Source: Spirochaetota bacterium (GTDB taxonomy: Bacteria; Spirochaetota; Spirochaetia; Treponematales; UBA12059). From it: DNA of 64,000 nucleotides. Positions 39,375-49,000 of this stretch are shown here, piece by piece (positions within the stretch are counted from its first letter, which is position 1; every line of letters begins with the position of its first letter). The translations under genes and the position numbers were made by a program. The notes beneath the pieces are model-generated. The model was not told where the DNA came from. It worked only from the letters and a program-made list of their open reading frames with translations, and ran no database searches. Location of the stretch: NCBI GenBank assembly GCA_018262985.1, contig JADFDI010000004.1, forward strand, positions 124,001-188,000, written 5' to 3'.

Positions 39375-40064
39375 CTAGGCCCAGTCCGAAAAGCGCAGGA
39401 AGAAGCGGAAGCGTTTCCTCACGAAGAGCAGGGATGCGTCCGCGCGGTACTCGAGCGAGGCGACGACGAGCTCGCCCGCCGGTCCGCGCGCGTAACGTAT
39501 CACCGCGTCCATGGTCGAAACTCCGAGAGGCAGGGGATCCCAGGTCTGGCGAGCGTAAAGCGGCTCCCCCGACTCGTCGCTGACGAGCAGGCCCTTCGCC
39601 CTGGCTTTCCCCCCGGCCGACAGCTCGTAAGGCCTGAATATCCGGGTCCTTCCCTCGTCCACCGCGAGATAGGGAGCCGACACGATCCGTCCCGCCTGGA
39701 AATCCGGATCGAAGGGCGTGGCGCGGAAGCCGTCGCCCCATGACGGCGGACCGTCCCCCGCGCTTCCCTTTTCGAACCGCTTCCGCCAGGCCTCGGTGAC
39801 GTCCTCGCCGTCCTTGCGCGCGGAGACGACCGTGCCGCGGGTGCCGGCATCCGACCGCTCGAGCAGGGTCTCCACCTCCTCCCAGGAAACGACGGCGCCC
39901 GCGGCGTCGAGCTCCTCGATGCGCCAGGACATCCGTCGGGGCTGCAGCGAAAGCCCCCTGCCGTAGTCTGATACGGAACGATCCCAGGCGGCATCGGCGG
40001 CGTTGGGTTGGGCCGGAGCCGCGACGACGAGGAAGACCAGCGCCAGGAGGGTGGTGGTGCGCAT
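39375..40064 (-). CDS. exported protein of unknown function
   Basis: A 229-residue protein starting with a signal peptide (MRTTTLLALVFLVVAAPAQP, cleavage after about residue 24). The mature part is rich in charged beta-strand-like segments (MSWRIEELDAAGAVVSWEEV, FRPYELSAG, ARQTWDPLP, FVRKRFRFFLRFSDW) and has one DGEDVTEAWRKRFEKG helix. The style recalls outer-membrane-associated lipoprotein-sorting folds, but I cannot identify a family. The ATG at 40064 lies seven bases after a TATACT -10 box. It diverges from the GGDEF-EAL gene 62 bases away. Confidence 0.65.
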   Translation of the reverse strand: MRTTTLLALVFLVVAAPAQPNAADAAWDRSVSDYGRGLSLQPRRMSWRIEELDAAGAVVSWEEVETLLERSDAGTRGTVVSARKDGEDVTEAWRKRFEKGSAGDGPPSWGDGFRATPFDPDFQAGRIVSAPYLAVDEGRTRIFRPYELSAGGKARAKGLLVSDESGEPLYARQTWDPLPLGVSTMDAVIRYARGPAGELVVASLEYRADASLLFVRKRFRFFLRFSDWA

Positions 40065-40071
40065 TCGCTCA

Positions 40072-40099
40072 AGTATAGCGCCGGAGGCGCCGATGCCAA
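40072..40099 (-). promoter_or_regulatory. leaderless promoter of the exported-protein gene
   Basis: On the minus strand TTGGCA (40099-40094), a 16-base spacer and TATACT (40077-40072) are followed by seven bases and the ATG at 40064. The transcript should begin at the start codon. Confidence 0.6.
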
Positions 40100-40126
40100 C
40101 AAGGAACACGTGCGCACGGAGCCCCA

Positions 40127-41863
40127 ATGAGCGGAACCTTTGACGAAGCCGGAGGGCGGCGGGCCGAGCCCGTCCAGGGAGCGGGAATCGGTACGGAACG
40201 GCCCGACGTCGGGACCGAATTCCGCCTGGCCCGACGCCTACTCGACCTGATGCCGGACGGCGCCTTCTTCGCCGACGACAGGTTCACGCTCGCCTGGACG
40301 AACCCCGCGCTCGGCAGGGTGGCGGGACTTCCTTCCTTCGAGCTCGTGGACGCCTGCATCGACGCGCTCTTCCCGGAGGACGACCACGAGGGACGGGCCC
40401 TCGAGGCCCGGAACGCCCTCGCCACGCTCGGCCACTGGAGGGGCGTGATCCGCCGCAGGGACCGCCGCGGCGCCGCGCGGGGTTACGAGCTGGCCGTCTC
40501 GGCGCTCCGCGACGAAGCCGGCCGCCGTTGGTACGCGGGACACCTGCGCGACCTCTCGTCAGTCGATCGTGCCAGGGAACGCCTCGAATACAGCGCGAGC
40601 CACGACGCCCTGACCGGGCTTCCCAACCGCGAGCTATTCTCATCCGGCCTCGAGACCCTCATCTCGGCGCCGGGCAGGCCGTGCTTCGCGGTCGCCCTGA
40701 TCGACCTCGACAACTTCAAGCGCATCAACACCGAACTGTCGCGCGAGGACGGCGACCGCATCCTCAAGGCCGTGGCCGAACGACTCGCGGCGGCGGTCCG
40801 CTCCGGCGATTTCCTGGCCCGTTCCGGCGGCGACGAGTTCAGCCTGATAGTCCGGCTGGAACGGGACCAGGACGGCGCCGAAGCCGCCTCGCGCATCCTC
40901 GGCGCCTTCTCCGCGCCCTTCGAGGTCGCCGGCAAGGCCGTCCACGCCCGCGCCAGCATGGGCCTGGCGCGCTTCCCCGAGCACGGGACGGACGCGCGAA
41001 CCCTCATGGCGAACGCCGACCTGGCCCTCCAAGCCAGCAAGGACCGCGGTCGCTCGGCCCTCAACTTCTACCGCCCCGACATCGACCTCGAGCTCCGCGA
41101 CCGCGCCTTCCTCGAGGACAACCTCCGGGACGCCCTCGAGCGAAGCAAGCTGTCAGTGCATTACCAACCCGTCATCGACGTGGCCTCGGGCGAGCTCGTG
41201 AGCGTCGAGGCGCTCGCGCGCTGGTACCACGCCGGACACGGCTCCATCTCGCCGGAGCGCTTCATACCGGTGGCCGAGAGCTCGGGCATGATAGGGGAGC
41301 TCGGCGAACAGGTGCTGCGGACGGCCTGCAGGCAGGGCGGCGCCTGGTCCTGCGAAGGCGGCCCCGACCTGCGGGTGGCCTTCAACGTCTCGCCGATCCA
41401 GCTCAAGGATCCCGGCTTCGTCGACTCGCTCGCCGCGGCCTTGCTCGAGACGGGCGTCAACCCCTCGCGCCTCTCAATAGAGATCACCGAGAGCACCATC
41501 TGCGACGACCTCGAGGATGCGGCCCGGGTGCTCTCGCGCATCAAGGCGCTCGGCATCTCGATCTCGGTGGACGACTTCGGCACCGGCTACTCGTCGCTGG
41601 CCTACATCAAGAACCTGCCCGTGGACGTGGTCAAGATCGACCGCGAGTTCATTCGCGACATCGAGACCAACGAACGGGCTTTCGCGATCGTCGAGAGCGT
41701 GGTCCGGCTTTCCCACGAGATGGGCATAAAGGTGATAGCCGAGGGCGTCGAGAACCCGACCCAGTTCGAGCTGCTCCGCAACGTCGGCTGCGACTGCGCC
41801 CAAGGCTTCCTGTTCAGCCGCGCGCTCCCGGCGTCGGAGCTCGAGTACCTGTTCTTTGGCTAG
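40127..41863 (+). CDS. PAS-GGDEF-EAL cyclic-di-GMP enzyme
   Basis: A 578-residue cytoplasmic protein. A PAS domain (about residues 30-140) leads to GGDEF with intact SGGDEF at 233-238, and an inhibitory site RSGD lies five residues upstream. An EAL domain follows, with EAL at 361-363 and the conserved ITEST, VDDFGTGYSSL, VVKIDREFI and AEGVEN segments, all catalytic-looking. So both synthesis and breakdown of cyclic-di-GMP are possible, with PAS control. A GGAG site lies six bases before the ATG. The gene ends in a palindromic hairpin and then the 67-bp repeat array. Confidence 0.94.
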   Translation: MSGTFDEAGGRRAEPVQGAGIGTERPDVGTEFRLARRLLDLMPDGAFFADDRFTLAWTNPALGRVAGLPSFELVDACIDALFPEDDHEGRALEARNALATLGHWRGVIRRRDRRGAARGYELAVSALRDEAGRRWYAGHLRDLSSVDRARERLEYSASHDALTGLPNRELFSSGLETLISAPGRPCFAVALIDLDNFKRINTELSREDGDRILKAVAERLAAAVRSGDFLARSGGDEFSLIVRLERDQDGAEAASRILGAFSAPFEVAGKAVHARASMGLARFPEHGTDARTLMANADLALQASKDRGRSALNFYRPDIDLELRDRAFLEDNLRDALERSKLSVHYQPVIDVASGELVSVEALARWYHAGHGSISPERFIPVAESSGMIGELGEQVLRTACRQGGAWSCEGGPDLRVAFNVSPIQLKDPGFVDSLAAALLETGVNPSRLSIEITESTICDDLEDAARVLSRIKALGISISVDDFGTGYSSLAYIKNLPVDVVKIDREFIRDIETNERAFAIVESVVRLSHEMGIKVIAEGVENPTQFELLRNVGCDCAQGFLFSRALPASELEYLFFG

Positions 41864-41864
41864 G

Positions 41865-41891
41865 CGCCAAGGGCGCTACGCGCCCTTGGCG
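41865..41891 (+). terminator. hairpin after the GGDEF-EAL gene, entry to the repeat array
   Basis: Perfect 12-base arms (41865-41876 and 41880-41891) pair around TAC, starting two bases after the stop codon. No T-run follows. The right arm is part of the first 67-bp repeat, and a related arm recurs in each unit. Confidence 0.5.
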
Positions 41892-42225
41892 GCGCCGAAG
41901 CCTTGAGGCTTCGGCGATCTTCCGGATCGGCTTCCGATTGCGCTACGCGCCCTTGGCGGCGCCGAAGCCTTGAGGCTTCGGCGATCTTCCGGATCGGCTT
42001 CCGATTGCGCTCCGCGCCCTTGGCGGCGCCGAAGCCTTGAGGCTTCGGCGATCTTCCGGATCGGCTTCCGATTGCGCTCCGCGCCCTTGGCGGCGCCGAA
42101 GCCTTGAGGCTTCGGCGATCTTCCGGATCGGCTTCCGATTGCGCTCCGCGCCCTTGGCGGCGCCGAAGCCTTGAGGCTTCGGCGATCTTCCGGATCGGCT
42201 TCCGATTGCGCTCCGCGCCCTTGGC
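41873..42225. repeat. 67-bp tandem repeat array (five full units plus an 18-bp partial)
   Basis: Units begin at 41873, 41940, 42007, 42074 and 42141, each 67 bp, with a partial sixth at 42208. They are nearly identical: the first two read GCGCTACG and the others GCGCTCCG at the start. Each contains a 10-bp perfect hairpin (CGCCGAAGCC / GGCTTCGGCG around TTGA). The array fills the gap between two convergent stops. It reads open in all frames because 67 is not a multiple of three and the unit has no stop codons in several frames, producing long false open frames. It contains no spacers, so it is not a CRISPR array. Confidence 0.95.
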
Positions 42226-42226
42226 G

Positions 42227-43855
42227 TCAGTCTCGGCCTTCGAGCAGCAGGACCTCGCAGGGACGTAGCTCCGTCCGTCCCGCCCGGTTCCGCGCGCCCG
42301 CCTCGCGGTGCGTGCCGAGGAGGACCGAAGCGTCCGAGGGCAGCTCGAAGCGGCGGTCTTTCGAGGCGAAATTGAGGACGACGAGGACTCGCCCCTCGCC
42401 CGCCGCCCCTCCATCGCCGCGCCGTTCGTAGGCGAGCACGTCCGGGTCCTCTCCGACGAACGCGAGGTCGCCGAGCGCGAGCTCCGGGCGCGAACGCCTC
42501 AAGGCGAGCAGGGCCTTGTAGAAATTCAGCACGGAGCCGCGGTCGCGTTCCTGGGCCTCGACGTTCCGTCCGCGCCACCCCGGCTCGAGCGGCAGCCAGG
42601 GCCGCCCCTCCGTGAAACCCGCGTTCGGGGACGAATCCCACTGCATCGGCGCGCGCTCCGGGTCGCGCCCGTAGGCGCGCAGGGGCCAGGTCGCGATGCC
42701 GAGCGGATCGCGGAGTTCGCGGCGCCGGGGAAACGAGCCCTCCATGCCGAGCTCCTCGCCGTAGTACAGGAAGGGGCTGCCCCGGAGCGTCAGGAGCATG
42801 GCCGCCGCGACCCGGGCTCGCGCGTCGGTGAAGCCGGCCTTCCGGTACCTCCGGGCGTGCCGGAGCTGATCGTGGTTCGACAGCGTGAAGTTGGGCCAGG
42901 CGCCTTCCGGCAGCGCCGCGTACCAGGCGCGCGCCGAGTCGCGGAAGGCCCGCGCGCTCCAGGGCCGGAACAGGAACTCGAAGTTGAAGGCCATGTGGAG
43001 GCCTTCGCCACGTTCCCCGTGGCAGGCCGCGGCCAGGGCCGGATCGCGGCCGTGCGTTTCGCCGACGAGCACCCGCTCGCCCGCCTCGTCGGCCACCTTC
43101 CTCAAGCCGGCCAGGGCGCCGAAGACCTCGGGCCGGTTGCGGTCGTAGACGTGCCGCTGGAAAAGGTCGAGCGGCTTCCACGAGAAGGGGTTCGAGCGGA
43201 GTTCCGCGTCCTTGAAGTAGGCGGTGGCGACGTCGAGTCGGAATCCGTCGACCCCCAGCGCGAACCAGAAGCGGAGAACGTCCGCGAATTCCTCGGCCAC
43301 CGCGGGGTTCCGCCAGTCGAGCTCCGGCTGGTGCCGGGTGAAGGTGCCGAGATACAGCTCGTCGGTGGCCGCGTTCTCGAACCAGGCCGAGCGCAGTTCG
43401 AAGAGGCTCTTCCAGTTGTTGGGCGGGACGGGACGGCCGAACGCGTCGCGGCGGTCGATCGGGTGCCAGAGGTACCAGCCGTGGCGGGGATGGTCGCGCG
43501 ACGAGCGCGCCTCGACGAACCAGGGATGCTCGTCGCTCGTGTGGTTAGCCACCAGGTCCAGGAGCACGCGGAGGCCGAGCCGGTGCGCGTCGGCGACGAG
43601 GGCGCGGCAATCGTCGAGAGAGCCGAAGAGCGGGTCGACGTCGCGGTAGTCGGCCACGTCATAGCCGAAGTCCTTCATCGGGCTCTTGAAGAAAGGGCTG
43701 ATCCAGAGCGCGTCGACGCCGAGCCGCGCCAGGTAGGGCAGCCGCGAACGGATGCCGCGAAGGTCCCCGACCCCGTCGCCGTCGGAGTCCATGAAGGAGC
43801 GCGGATAGATTTGGTAGAAAACCGCCCGCTTCCACCAGTCCCGGCCCGGGTCCAT
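42227..43855 (-). CDS. GH13 alpha-glucosidase (oligo-1,6-glucosidase type)
   Basis: A 542-residue glycoside hydrolase family 13 protein without a signal peptide, so cytoplasmic. It has WWKRAVFYQIYPRSF, DLVANHTSDEHPWF, the catalytic nucleophile Asp208 in GFRLDVA, the acid/base Glu266 in VGETHG, and LSNHDQ with the third acidic residue. The pattern fits enzymes that cut isomaltose, maltose or short alpha-glucans. It could work with GlgP in glucan use, but the genes are distant. The ATG overlaps the stop of the ferredoxin gene by one base, an unexpected partner. Confidence 0.92.
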   Translation of the reverse strand: MDPGRDWWKRAVFYQIYPRSFMDSDGDGVGDLRGIRSRLPYLARLGVDALWISPFFKSPMKDFGYDVADYRDVDPLFGSLDDCRALVADAHRLGLRVLLDLVANHTSDEHPWFVEARSSRDHPRHGWYLWHPIDRRDAFGRPVPPNNWKSLFELRSAWFENAATDELYLGTFTRHQPELDWRNPAVAEEFADVLRFWFALGVDGFRLDVATAYFKDAELRSNPFSWKPLDLFQRHVYDRNRPEVFGALAGLRKVADEAGERVLVGETHGRDPALAAACHGERGEGLHMAFNFEFLFRPWSARAFRDSARAWYAALPEGAWPNFTLSNHDQLRHARRYRKAGFTDARARVAAAMLLTLRGSPFLYYGEELGMEGSFPRRRELRDPLGIATWPLRAYGRDPERAPMQWDSSPNAGFTEGRPWLPLEPGWRGRNVEAQERDRGSVLNFYKALLALRRSRPELALGDLAFVGEDPDVLAYERRGDGGAAGEGRVLVVLNFASKDRRFELPSDASVLLGTHREAGARNRAGRTELRPCEVLLLEGRD

Positions 43856-44196
43856 CAGTCCGATCCCCGGTGGCCGCCGAGCCCTTCGCGCCCCGGTTCG
43901 CCGGAGTCGAGGATCTCGAATTCGAGGTCGCGCGCAGTGCGCGCCTGGCAGGCAAGACGGTCCCCGGTCGGCGCCTTCAGGGCTTCGAGCCGTTCCCGCT
44001 CCGACGCCCCGATGGCGGAAAGGCCCGCGCCTTCCCCGCCGACGCGGACGCGGCAGGTGCCGCAGCGCGCGATGCCGCCGCAGTCGTGGCGGATGGGCAC
44101 GCCGGCGAGCAGCAGCGAGGTGAGCACGCTGCGCGCGGGCGAGTTCTCGACGACGCGGACGCTTCCGTCGCCCGCCGTCGCGAAGAGGCGGCTCAA
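43855..44196 (-). CDS. plant-type [2Fe-2S] ferredoxin-like protein
   Basis: A 113-residue ferredoxin. The cluster cysteines lie in HDCGGIARCGTCRV (about residues 37-50; first Cys, then Cys-x-x-Cys) and in LACQAR near residue 82, matching the plant-type CxxxxxC-x-x-C spacing. A short disordered tail follows. It overlaps the diguanylate cyclase upstream (ATGA) and the glucosidase downstream. Electron partner unknown. Confidence 0.85.
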   Translation of the reverse strand: MSRLFATAGDGSVRVVENSPARSVLTSLLLAGVPIRHDCGGIARCGTCRVRVGGEGAGLSAIGASERERLEALKAPTGDRLACQARTARDLEFEILDSGEPGREGLGGHRGSD

Positions 44197-45272
44197 GGAC
44201 TTGCCGCGGCGGTGACGCGGTTCCGGCCCGCCTGCTTGGACTGGTAGAGGGCCTTGTCGGCCCGGTCGATGAGGTTGCGGCCGGAAACGTCAAAGCCGGG
44301 ACGGTAATGCGCGACCCCGACCGAGACCGTCACCTGGAGCGAAAGGCCCTCGTACTCGGTGCGGGCGGATTCGATGGCCGACCTGACCCGCTCGGCCACG
44401 GCCAGCGCGCGGCTTTCGTCCGAGTCCGGCAGGAGCACGCAGAATTCCTCGCCGCCGTAGCGCGCGGCCAGATCGCTCGGCCGCACGCTCTCGCGCAGGG
44501 TGCGCGCCACTTGCTTGAGCACCGCGTCCCCGCAGGAATGCCCGTAGGTGTCGTTGAACTGCTTGAAATGGTCGATGTCGAGCATGAGGACCGAAAGATC
44601 CTTGCCGCGCTCGGCCGCCTTTTCCATGCGCTCGAGCAGCACCGTGTAGAAATAGTGCTTCAGCTTGAGCTTGGTCATCATGTCGGTGGTGGTCATCTCG
44701 AACAGGAACGCGTTGTGGACGGCGCCGGCCGCCAGGTCGGCTATGGCGAGCAGTTCGTTCAGCTCGTAGTCCGAGAAACCATCGCTGTCGATGCGATCGC
44801 CGAGCAGGATGACGCCGTTCACCGCGCCCTTGGCCTTGAGCGGCACGACCAGGTCCGGGCCGAGCGCGCGCAGGGCGGGGAGCTCCGCGGCCTCGGGCAC
44901 GCGCGAGATGAGCTCGCCGTAGCGGTAAACCCCCGCGTTGCGGGCGAGGAAGCGCACGAGCTCGTGGTCCTCGGGGAAGCTGTAGTCGACCTTCTGGTCG
45001 ATCTCGAAGCCCTTGAAGTTCCGGTAGAGCGAGAAGGTCGGCGACTCGAGTCCTTTCTTCGAGAAGAGCCCGGCCTTCACGACGCGCAGCTGGCCCATGA
45101 TGGTGAAAAGGATCGAGTCGATCAGGATGGGGTATTCGAGCGTCGAGTTGAGGCTCTTGGAAATTTCCAGCAACTGCTCCAGGTCGTAGATCCGCTTCTC
45201 GCAGGCGGTCCGGATCGCTTCGGGACCGGCCGACCAGTCGATTCCCGCCACGCCGGTTCGCTCGTCTTCCAT
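44193..45272 (-). CDS. GAF-GGDEF diguanylate cyclase
   Basis: A 359-residue protein. After a helical lead (EKRIYDLEQLLEISKSLNSTLE) there is a GAF-type sensor domain (about residues 30-185, VVPLKAKGAVNGVILLGD), then a GGDEF domain with the active GGEEF at 273-277 in RYGGEEFCVLLP and LMLDIDHFKQFNDTYGHSCGD. No transmembrane segments. It should make cyclic-di-GMP under control of a GAF ligand. The ATG at 45272 is six bases after a TATACT box. The stop overlaps the ferredoxin start (ATGA). Confidence 0.93.
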   Translation of the reverse strand: MEDERTGVAGIDWSAGPEAIRTACEKRIYDLEQLLEISKSLNSTLEYPILIDSILFTIMGQLRVVKAGLFSKKGLESPTFSLYRNFKGFEIDQKVDYSFPEDHELVRFLARNAGVYRYGELISRVPEAAELPALRALGPDLVVPLKAKGAVNGVILLGDRIDSDGFSDYELNELLAIADLAAGAVHNAFLFEMTTTDMMTKLKLKHYFYTVLLERMEKAAERGKDLSVLMLDIDHFKQFNDTYGHSCGDAVLKQVARTLRESVRPSDLAARYGGEEFCVLLPDSDESRALAVAERVRSAIESARTEYEGLSLQVTVSVGVAHYRPGFDVSGRNLIDRADKALYQSKQAGRNRVTAAASP

Positions 45273-45278
45273 GCGACC

Positions 45279-45284
45279 AGTATA
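45279..45284 (-). promoter_or_regulatory. leaderless -10 box (TATACT) of the diguanylate cyclase gene
   Basis: TATACT on the minus strand ends six bases before the ATG at 45272. No ribosome-binding site is present. The -35 is weak (TGGCGA at 17 bases). Confidence 0.5.
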
Positions 45285-45317
45285 GGCCGGATCGGGGTGG
45301 CTCGCCACGATGGAAAC

Positions 45318-46064
45318 CTAGAAAGCGGCCGCGGCGGCCTTGACCGCGTTCTCGAAGAAGGGCAGGCCCGTGCCGCCCTCGAAACCGCGGCGCCGGAGCG
45401 GGTGGTTCTCGGGCAGGAGGAAGGCTTCCGGATGCGGCATCAATCCGATCACGCGGCCGCTCGGATCGCGGAGCCCGGCGATGCCGTTGGCGGAGCCGTT
45501 GGGATTGACGCCCTCGTAGCGCAGCGCGACGAGCCCCTCCCGTTCGACCCGCTCGAGGACCGCCGCGTCGCGCGCCGTGAAGCGGCCTTCGCCGTGCCGG
45601 ATCGGCAGCTCGCGGGGTGACAGGCCCTTCGTCCAGGCGCAGGCGCCCGAGGCGTCGAAGGAAACCCGGACCCAGTCGTCGACGAAGCGGCCGGACTCGT
45701 TGTGGACCAGCGTCACCGAGCGCTCGCCGGATTCCGGCCAGGGAAGGAAGCCGGACTTCACGAGGGCCTGGAAACCGTTGCAGATGCCGAGCGTGAGGCC
45801 GCCCCGCTCGTGGTGCGCGCGCAGCGCGTCCGAAAGCCGCGTTCGCAGCAGGTTGGCGACCACCTGGGCCGAGCCGAGGTGGTCGCCGAAGGAGAAACCG
45901 CCGGGCAGCGCGACTATCGCGGCGCCTTCGAGCAGGGCGGGATCGGCGAGCAGGTCCGAAAGGTGCAGGCGTTCGGGCGTCGCGCCGGCCAGGCGGAAAG
46001 CCTCGACCAGCTCGGGGTCGGAATTGAAGCCGTAACCGGCCAGCACGATCGCGCGGACGTTCAT
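45318..46064 (-). CDS. purQ: FGAM synthase glutaminase subunit
   Basis: A 248-residue PurQ, the class I glutamine amidotransferase that supplies ammonia for the fourth step of purine synthesis (FGAR to FGAM). The nucleophile Cys95 is in LGICNGFQAL, with the oxyanion loop LPGGFSFGDH at 53-62 and the His-x-Glu dyad in MPHPEAF near residue 212. It overlaps purL upstream (ATGA), as expected for partners in one complex. Confidence 0.96.
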   Translation of the reverse strand: MNVRAIVLAGYGFNSDPELVEAFRLAGATPERLHLSDLLADPALLEGAAIVALPGGFSFGDHLGSAQVVANLLRTRLSDALRAHHERGGLTLGICNGFQALVKSGFLPWPESGERSVTLVHNESGRFVDDWVRVSFDASGACAWTKGLSPRELPIRHGEGRFTARDAAVLERVEREGLVALRYEGVNPNGSANGIAGLRDPSGRVIGLMPHPEAFLLPENHPLRRRGFEGGTGLPFFENAVKAAAAAF

Positions 46065-49000
46065 GGCCGGCCTCCGGGAACCAAGGGAGTCTTGAAGGCG
46101 GCTTCGAGCGCGTCGAGCGTCGCGCGGACCAGGACCTCGCCGCCGCGGCGGAGCTCGAGGCGCGGCTCCCCGTCCAGGACGCCGAGCAGGCGGAAGGGGT
46201 GGGCCGCGAAGGTGGTCTCGAAGCGCTCGCGGTCGACCCGGCGTATCGAGACGACGAAGCGCGAAGGATCCTCGGCGAAGAGGGCGCGCGCCGCGTAGTC
46301 GGGGGCGCCGGGATCGAGTCCGGGCAGGCCGTCCACGCGCGCCGTGATGCCGAGCCGGCCGCCCAGGCAGCTCTCCGCCAGCGCCGCCGCGAGGCCCCCG
46401 TCGGAAAGGTCGTGGCAGGAACGGATCATGCGGCCGGAGATGCCCTTGTGCACCGTCGCGTAGAGCGCCTTGGCCGCCGCGAAATCCGGAATCGGCGCCC
46501 GGCCGTAGGACGGTCCGTCCTCTCCGCGGGCGCGCTTATCCGCTCCGTCCACGCGCTCGAGCATCGATCCGCCGAGGGCGCCCGGCGTCGAACCGAGCAG
46601 GTAGACGAGATCGCCCTCCTCGAGGAAGTCGGTCGACGAGGCCTTGCGCACGTCGTCGATGGCGCCCGCCAGCGTGACGAGCAAGGTGGGGATCGAGGAG
46701 ATGGTCCGGCCGCCCGCGCGGGCATCGTTCTTCATGCTGTCCTTGCCCGAGACGAGCGGGAGGCCGTAGGCGAGGCAGGCCTCGGACAGGCCCTCGCACG
46801 CGCGCACGAGGGCGGCCAGCTTGGCCGCGCCGTCGGGCGTCGTTTCCGACTCGACCGGATCGGGCCAGCAGAAGTTGTCCAAGGCGGCGGCGCGCTCGGG
46901 GTCGCCGCCGAGCGCGACGTGGGCGCGGTACGCCTCGTCCACCGCGCAGGCCGCCATCCTGTACGCGTCGTCGAGACCGTAGCGGGGACAGACCCCGTGG
47001 GTCACGGTGTAGCCGCGGAAATTTCCCAGATCCGCGCGGATGACCGCCCCGTCGCCCGGCGCGTCGCGGCGAAGGCCGACCATGGGCTTCTCGACCGAGC
47101 GCGCCTGCACCTCGTGGTCGTACTGCCGGATCCAGGCTTCCTTCGAGGCGACGTTCGGCTCGGCGAGGATGTCGAACAGGACCGGCGTCCAGTCCGAGCG
47201 CTCGGGCACGGGGCCTGCCCCCCGCGTCGCGGCGGGAAGCGCGGCGCGCAACTTCATGCGCGGCAGGCCGTCGTGCAGAAATTCGAGCGGCAGCAGGCCG
47301 ACGGTCCTTCCCCCGTTCGCCCGGATTTCCACCGAGCCCGAGTCGAGGAACTCGCCGACCGCGGTGGCCTCGACGCCGCGGCGCCGCGCCAGGTCCATGA
47401 AAGCGTCCAACGATTCGGGCGGCACGGCCAGGCTCATCCGCTCCTGGCTTTCCGAAACGAGGATCTCCCAGGGCGAAAGGCCCGGGTACTTGAGAGGGCA
47501 GGCGTCCAGGTCGACGCGGACGCCGCCGGATTCCCGCGCCATCTCGCCGAGGCTGGAGGAAAGCCCGCCGGCGCCGTTGTCCGTGACGAAGCGGTAGAGC
47601 CCCGCGTCGCGGGCCTCGAGCAGGAAGTCCGTCATCCGCTTCTGGATGATGGGGTCGCCGATCTGCACGGCTCCGACCGGGCTCGATTCGTCGAGGGCCT
47701 GGCTCGAGAAGGTGGCCCCGTGGATCCCGTCCTTGCCGACCCGCCCGCCGAGCATGACGGCCAGGTCGCCCGGACGGATCGACTTTTCCCACGAAGGCTC
47801 GCCGTCCAGGAATTCCGGCATGACGCCGCCGGTGCCGCAGAACACGAGAGGCTTGCCGAGCCAGCTCTCGTCGAAGAGGAAGGCGCCGGCCACCGTGGGA
47901 ATGCCCGACTGGTTGCCGCCGTCGACGATGCCGCGGTGCACGCCCTCGAGCACGTCGCGCGGCGCGATGAGGCCTTCTGGCACCTCGGCGTCGGGAGTTG
48001 AAGGAGGAGCGAAGCAGAGCACGTCCGTGTTGAAGATCGGCTTCGCGCCCATGCCCGTGCCGAGGACGTCGCGGTTCACCCCGACGATGCCCGTGATGGC
48101 TCCGCCGTAGGGGTCGAGGGCCGAGGGGCTGTTGTGGGTCTCCGCCTTCACGCAGAGCGCCTGACCCGGATGGAAGACCACGACGCCGGCGTTGTCGGTG
48201 AAGACCGAGCGGAGGAAGGGCTTGGACGGCGCGAGCGCCTCGGTGGTCGCGCGGATGTAGGTCTTGAAGAGCGAGCGGATGCTCCTGGTCCCTTCCGGGG
48301 TCCGGTACTCGATGTCCGCGTTGAAGATCTTGTGCTTGCAGTGCTCGCTCCAGGTCTGGGCGAGCATCTCGAGCTCCACGTCGCTCGCCTCGGGGGGAAG
48401 GCCGGCGGCCTCCCTGCGGCGCCGCGTCTCCGGGTCCGCGTAGTGGGCCCGGATGGCGGCCAGTTCCTCGCCCGAAAGCGCGAGCACACGCTCCGCGGAA
48501 AGCCGACCGAGCGCGTCGTCGTCCATGGCGGCCAGGTCGAACCAGGCGGGTTCGGCGGGGTCGTGGGCGCCCGGCGCCGGATGCTTCGTCGGAGGCCTCG
48601 CGCCGGCTTTCCATTCCGCCGAGCCGATGACGAGCGCTGACTGGACGAGGGGATTGTGCAGCGAGGCGGCGAGCGCTTCCGCGTCACCCGCCCGGAGCTC
48701 GCCGTAGACCAGGTATTGCCGGGCCGTGGAGAAGCGCGCGTCCCCGAGCGCGTCGCGCCCGAGGGCGAACTCGAGGGCTTCGCACGCGGTGAGGGCCAGG
48801 GCGTCGGTGACGCCGGGCCGCCACGCGACCTCCAGCAAGGCCGACCAACCGGCCAGGGCGGGGCGTGCGGCCGCCCAGGCGTCGACGTCCGCGACCTGGA
48901 CCACCGGGTCGACGAAGGCGTCGACGCAGGGCCCGGGCGGCAAGGGACGGTCGACCAGAACGGCGTCCACCAGGGCGAAGCGGACCGGGTGGCCGAGGCG

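Noticed and set aside
41873-42225. Possible CRISPR array.
   Set aside because: Units are contiguous without unique spacers, and no cas genes are nearby.
41943-43181. A 412-codon frame running through the tandem repeat array into the glucosidase gene.
   Set aside because: It consists of shadow frame plus repeat translation; the real glucosidase frame ends at 42227, before the array.
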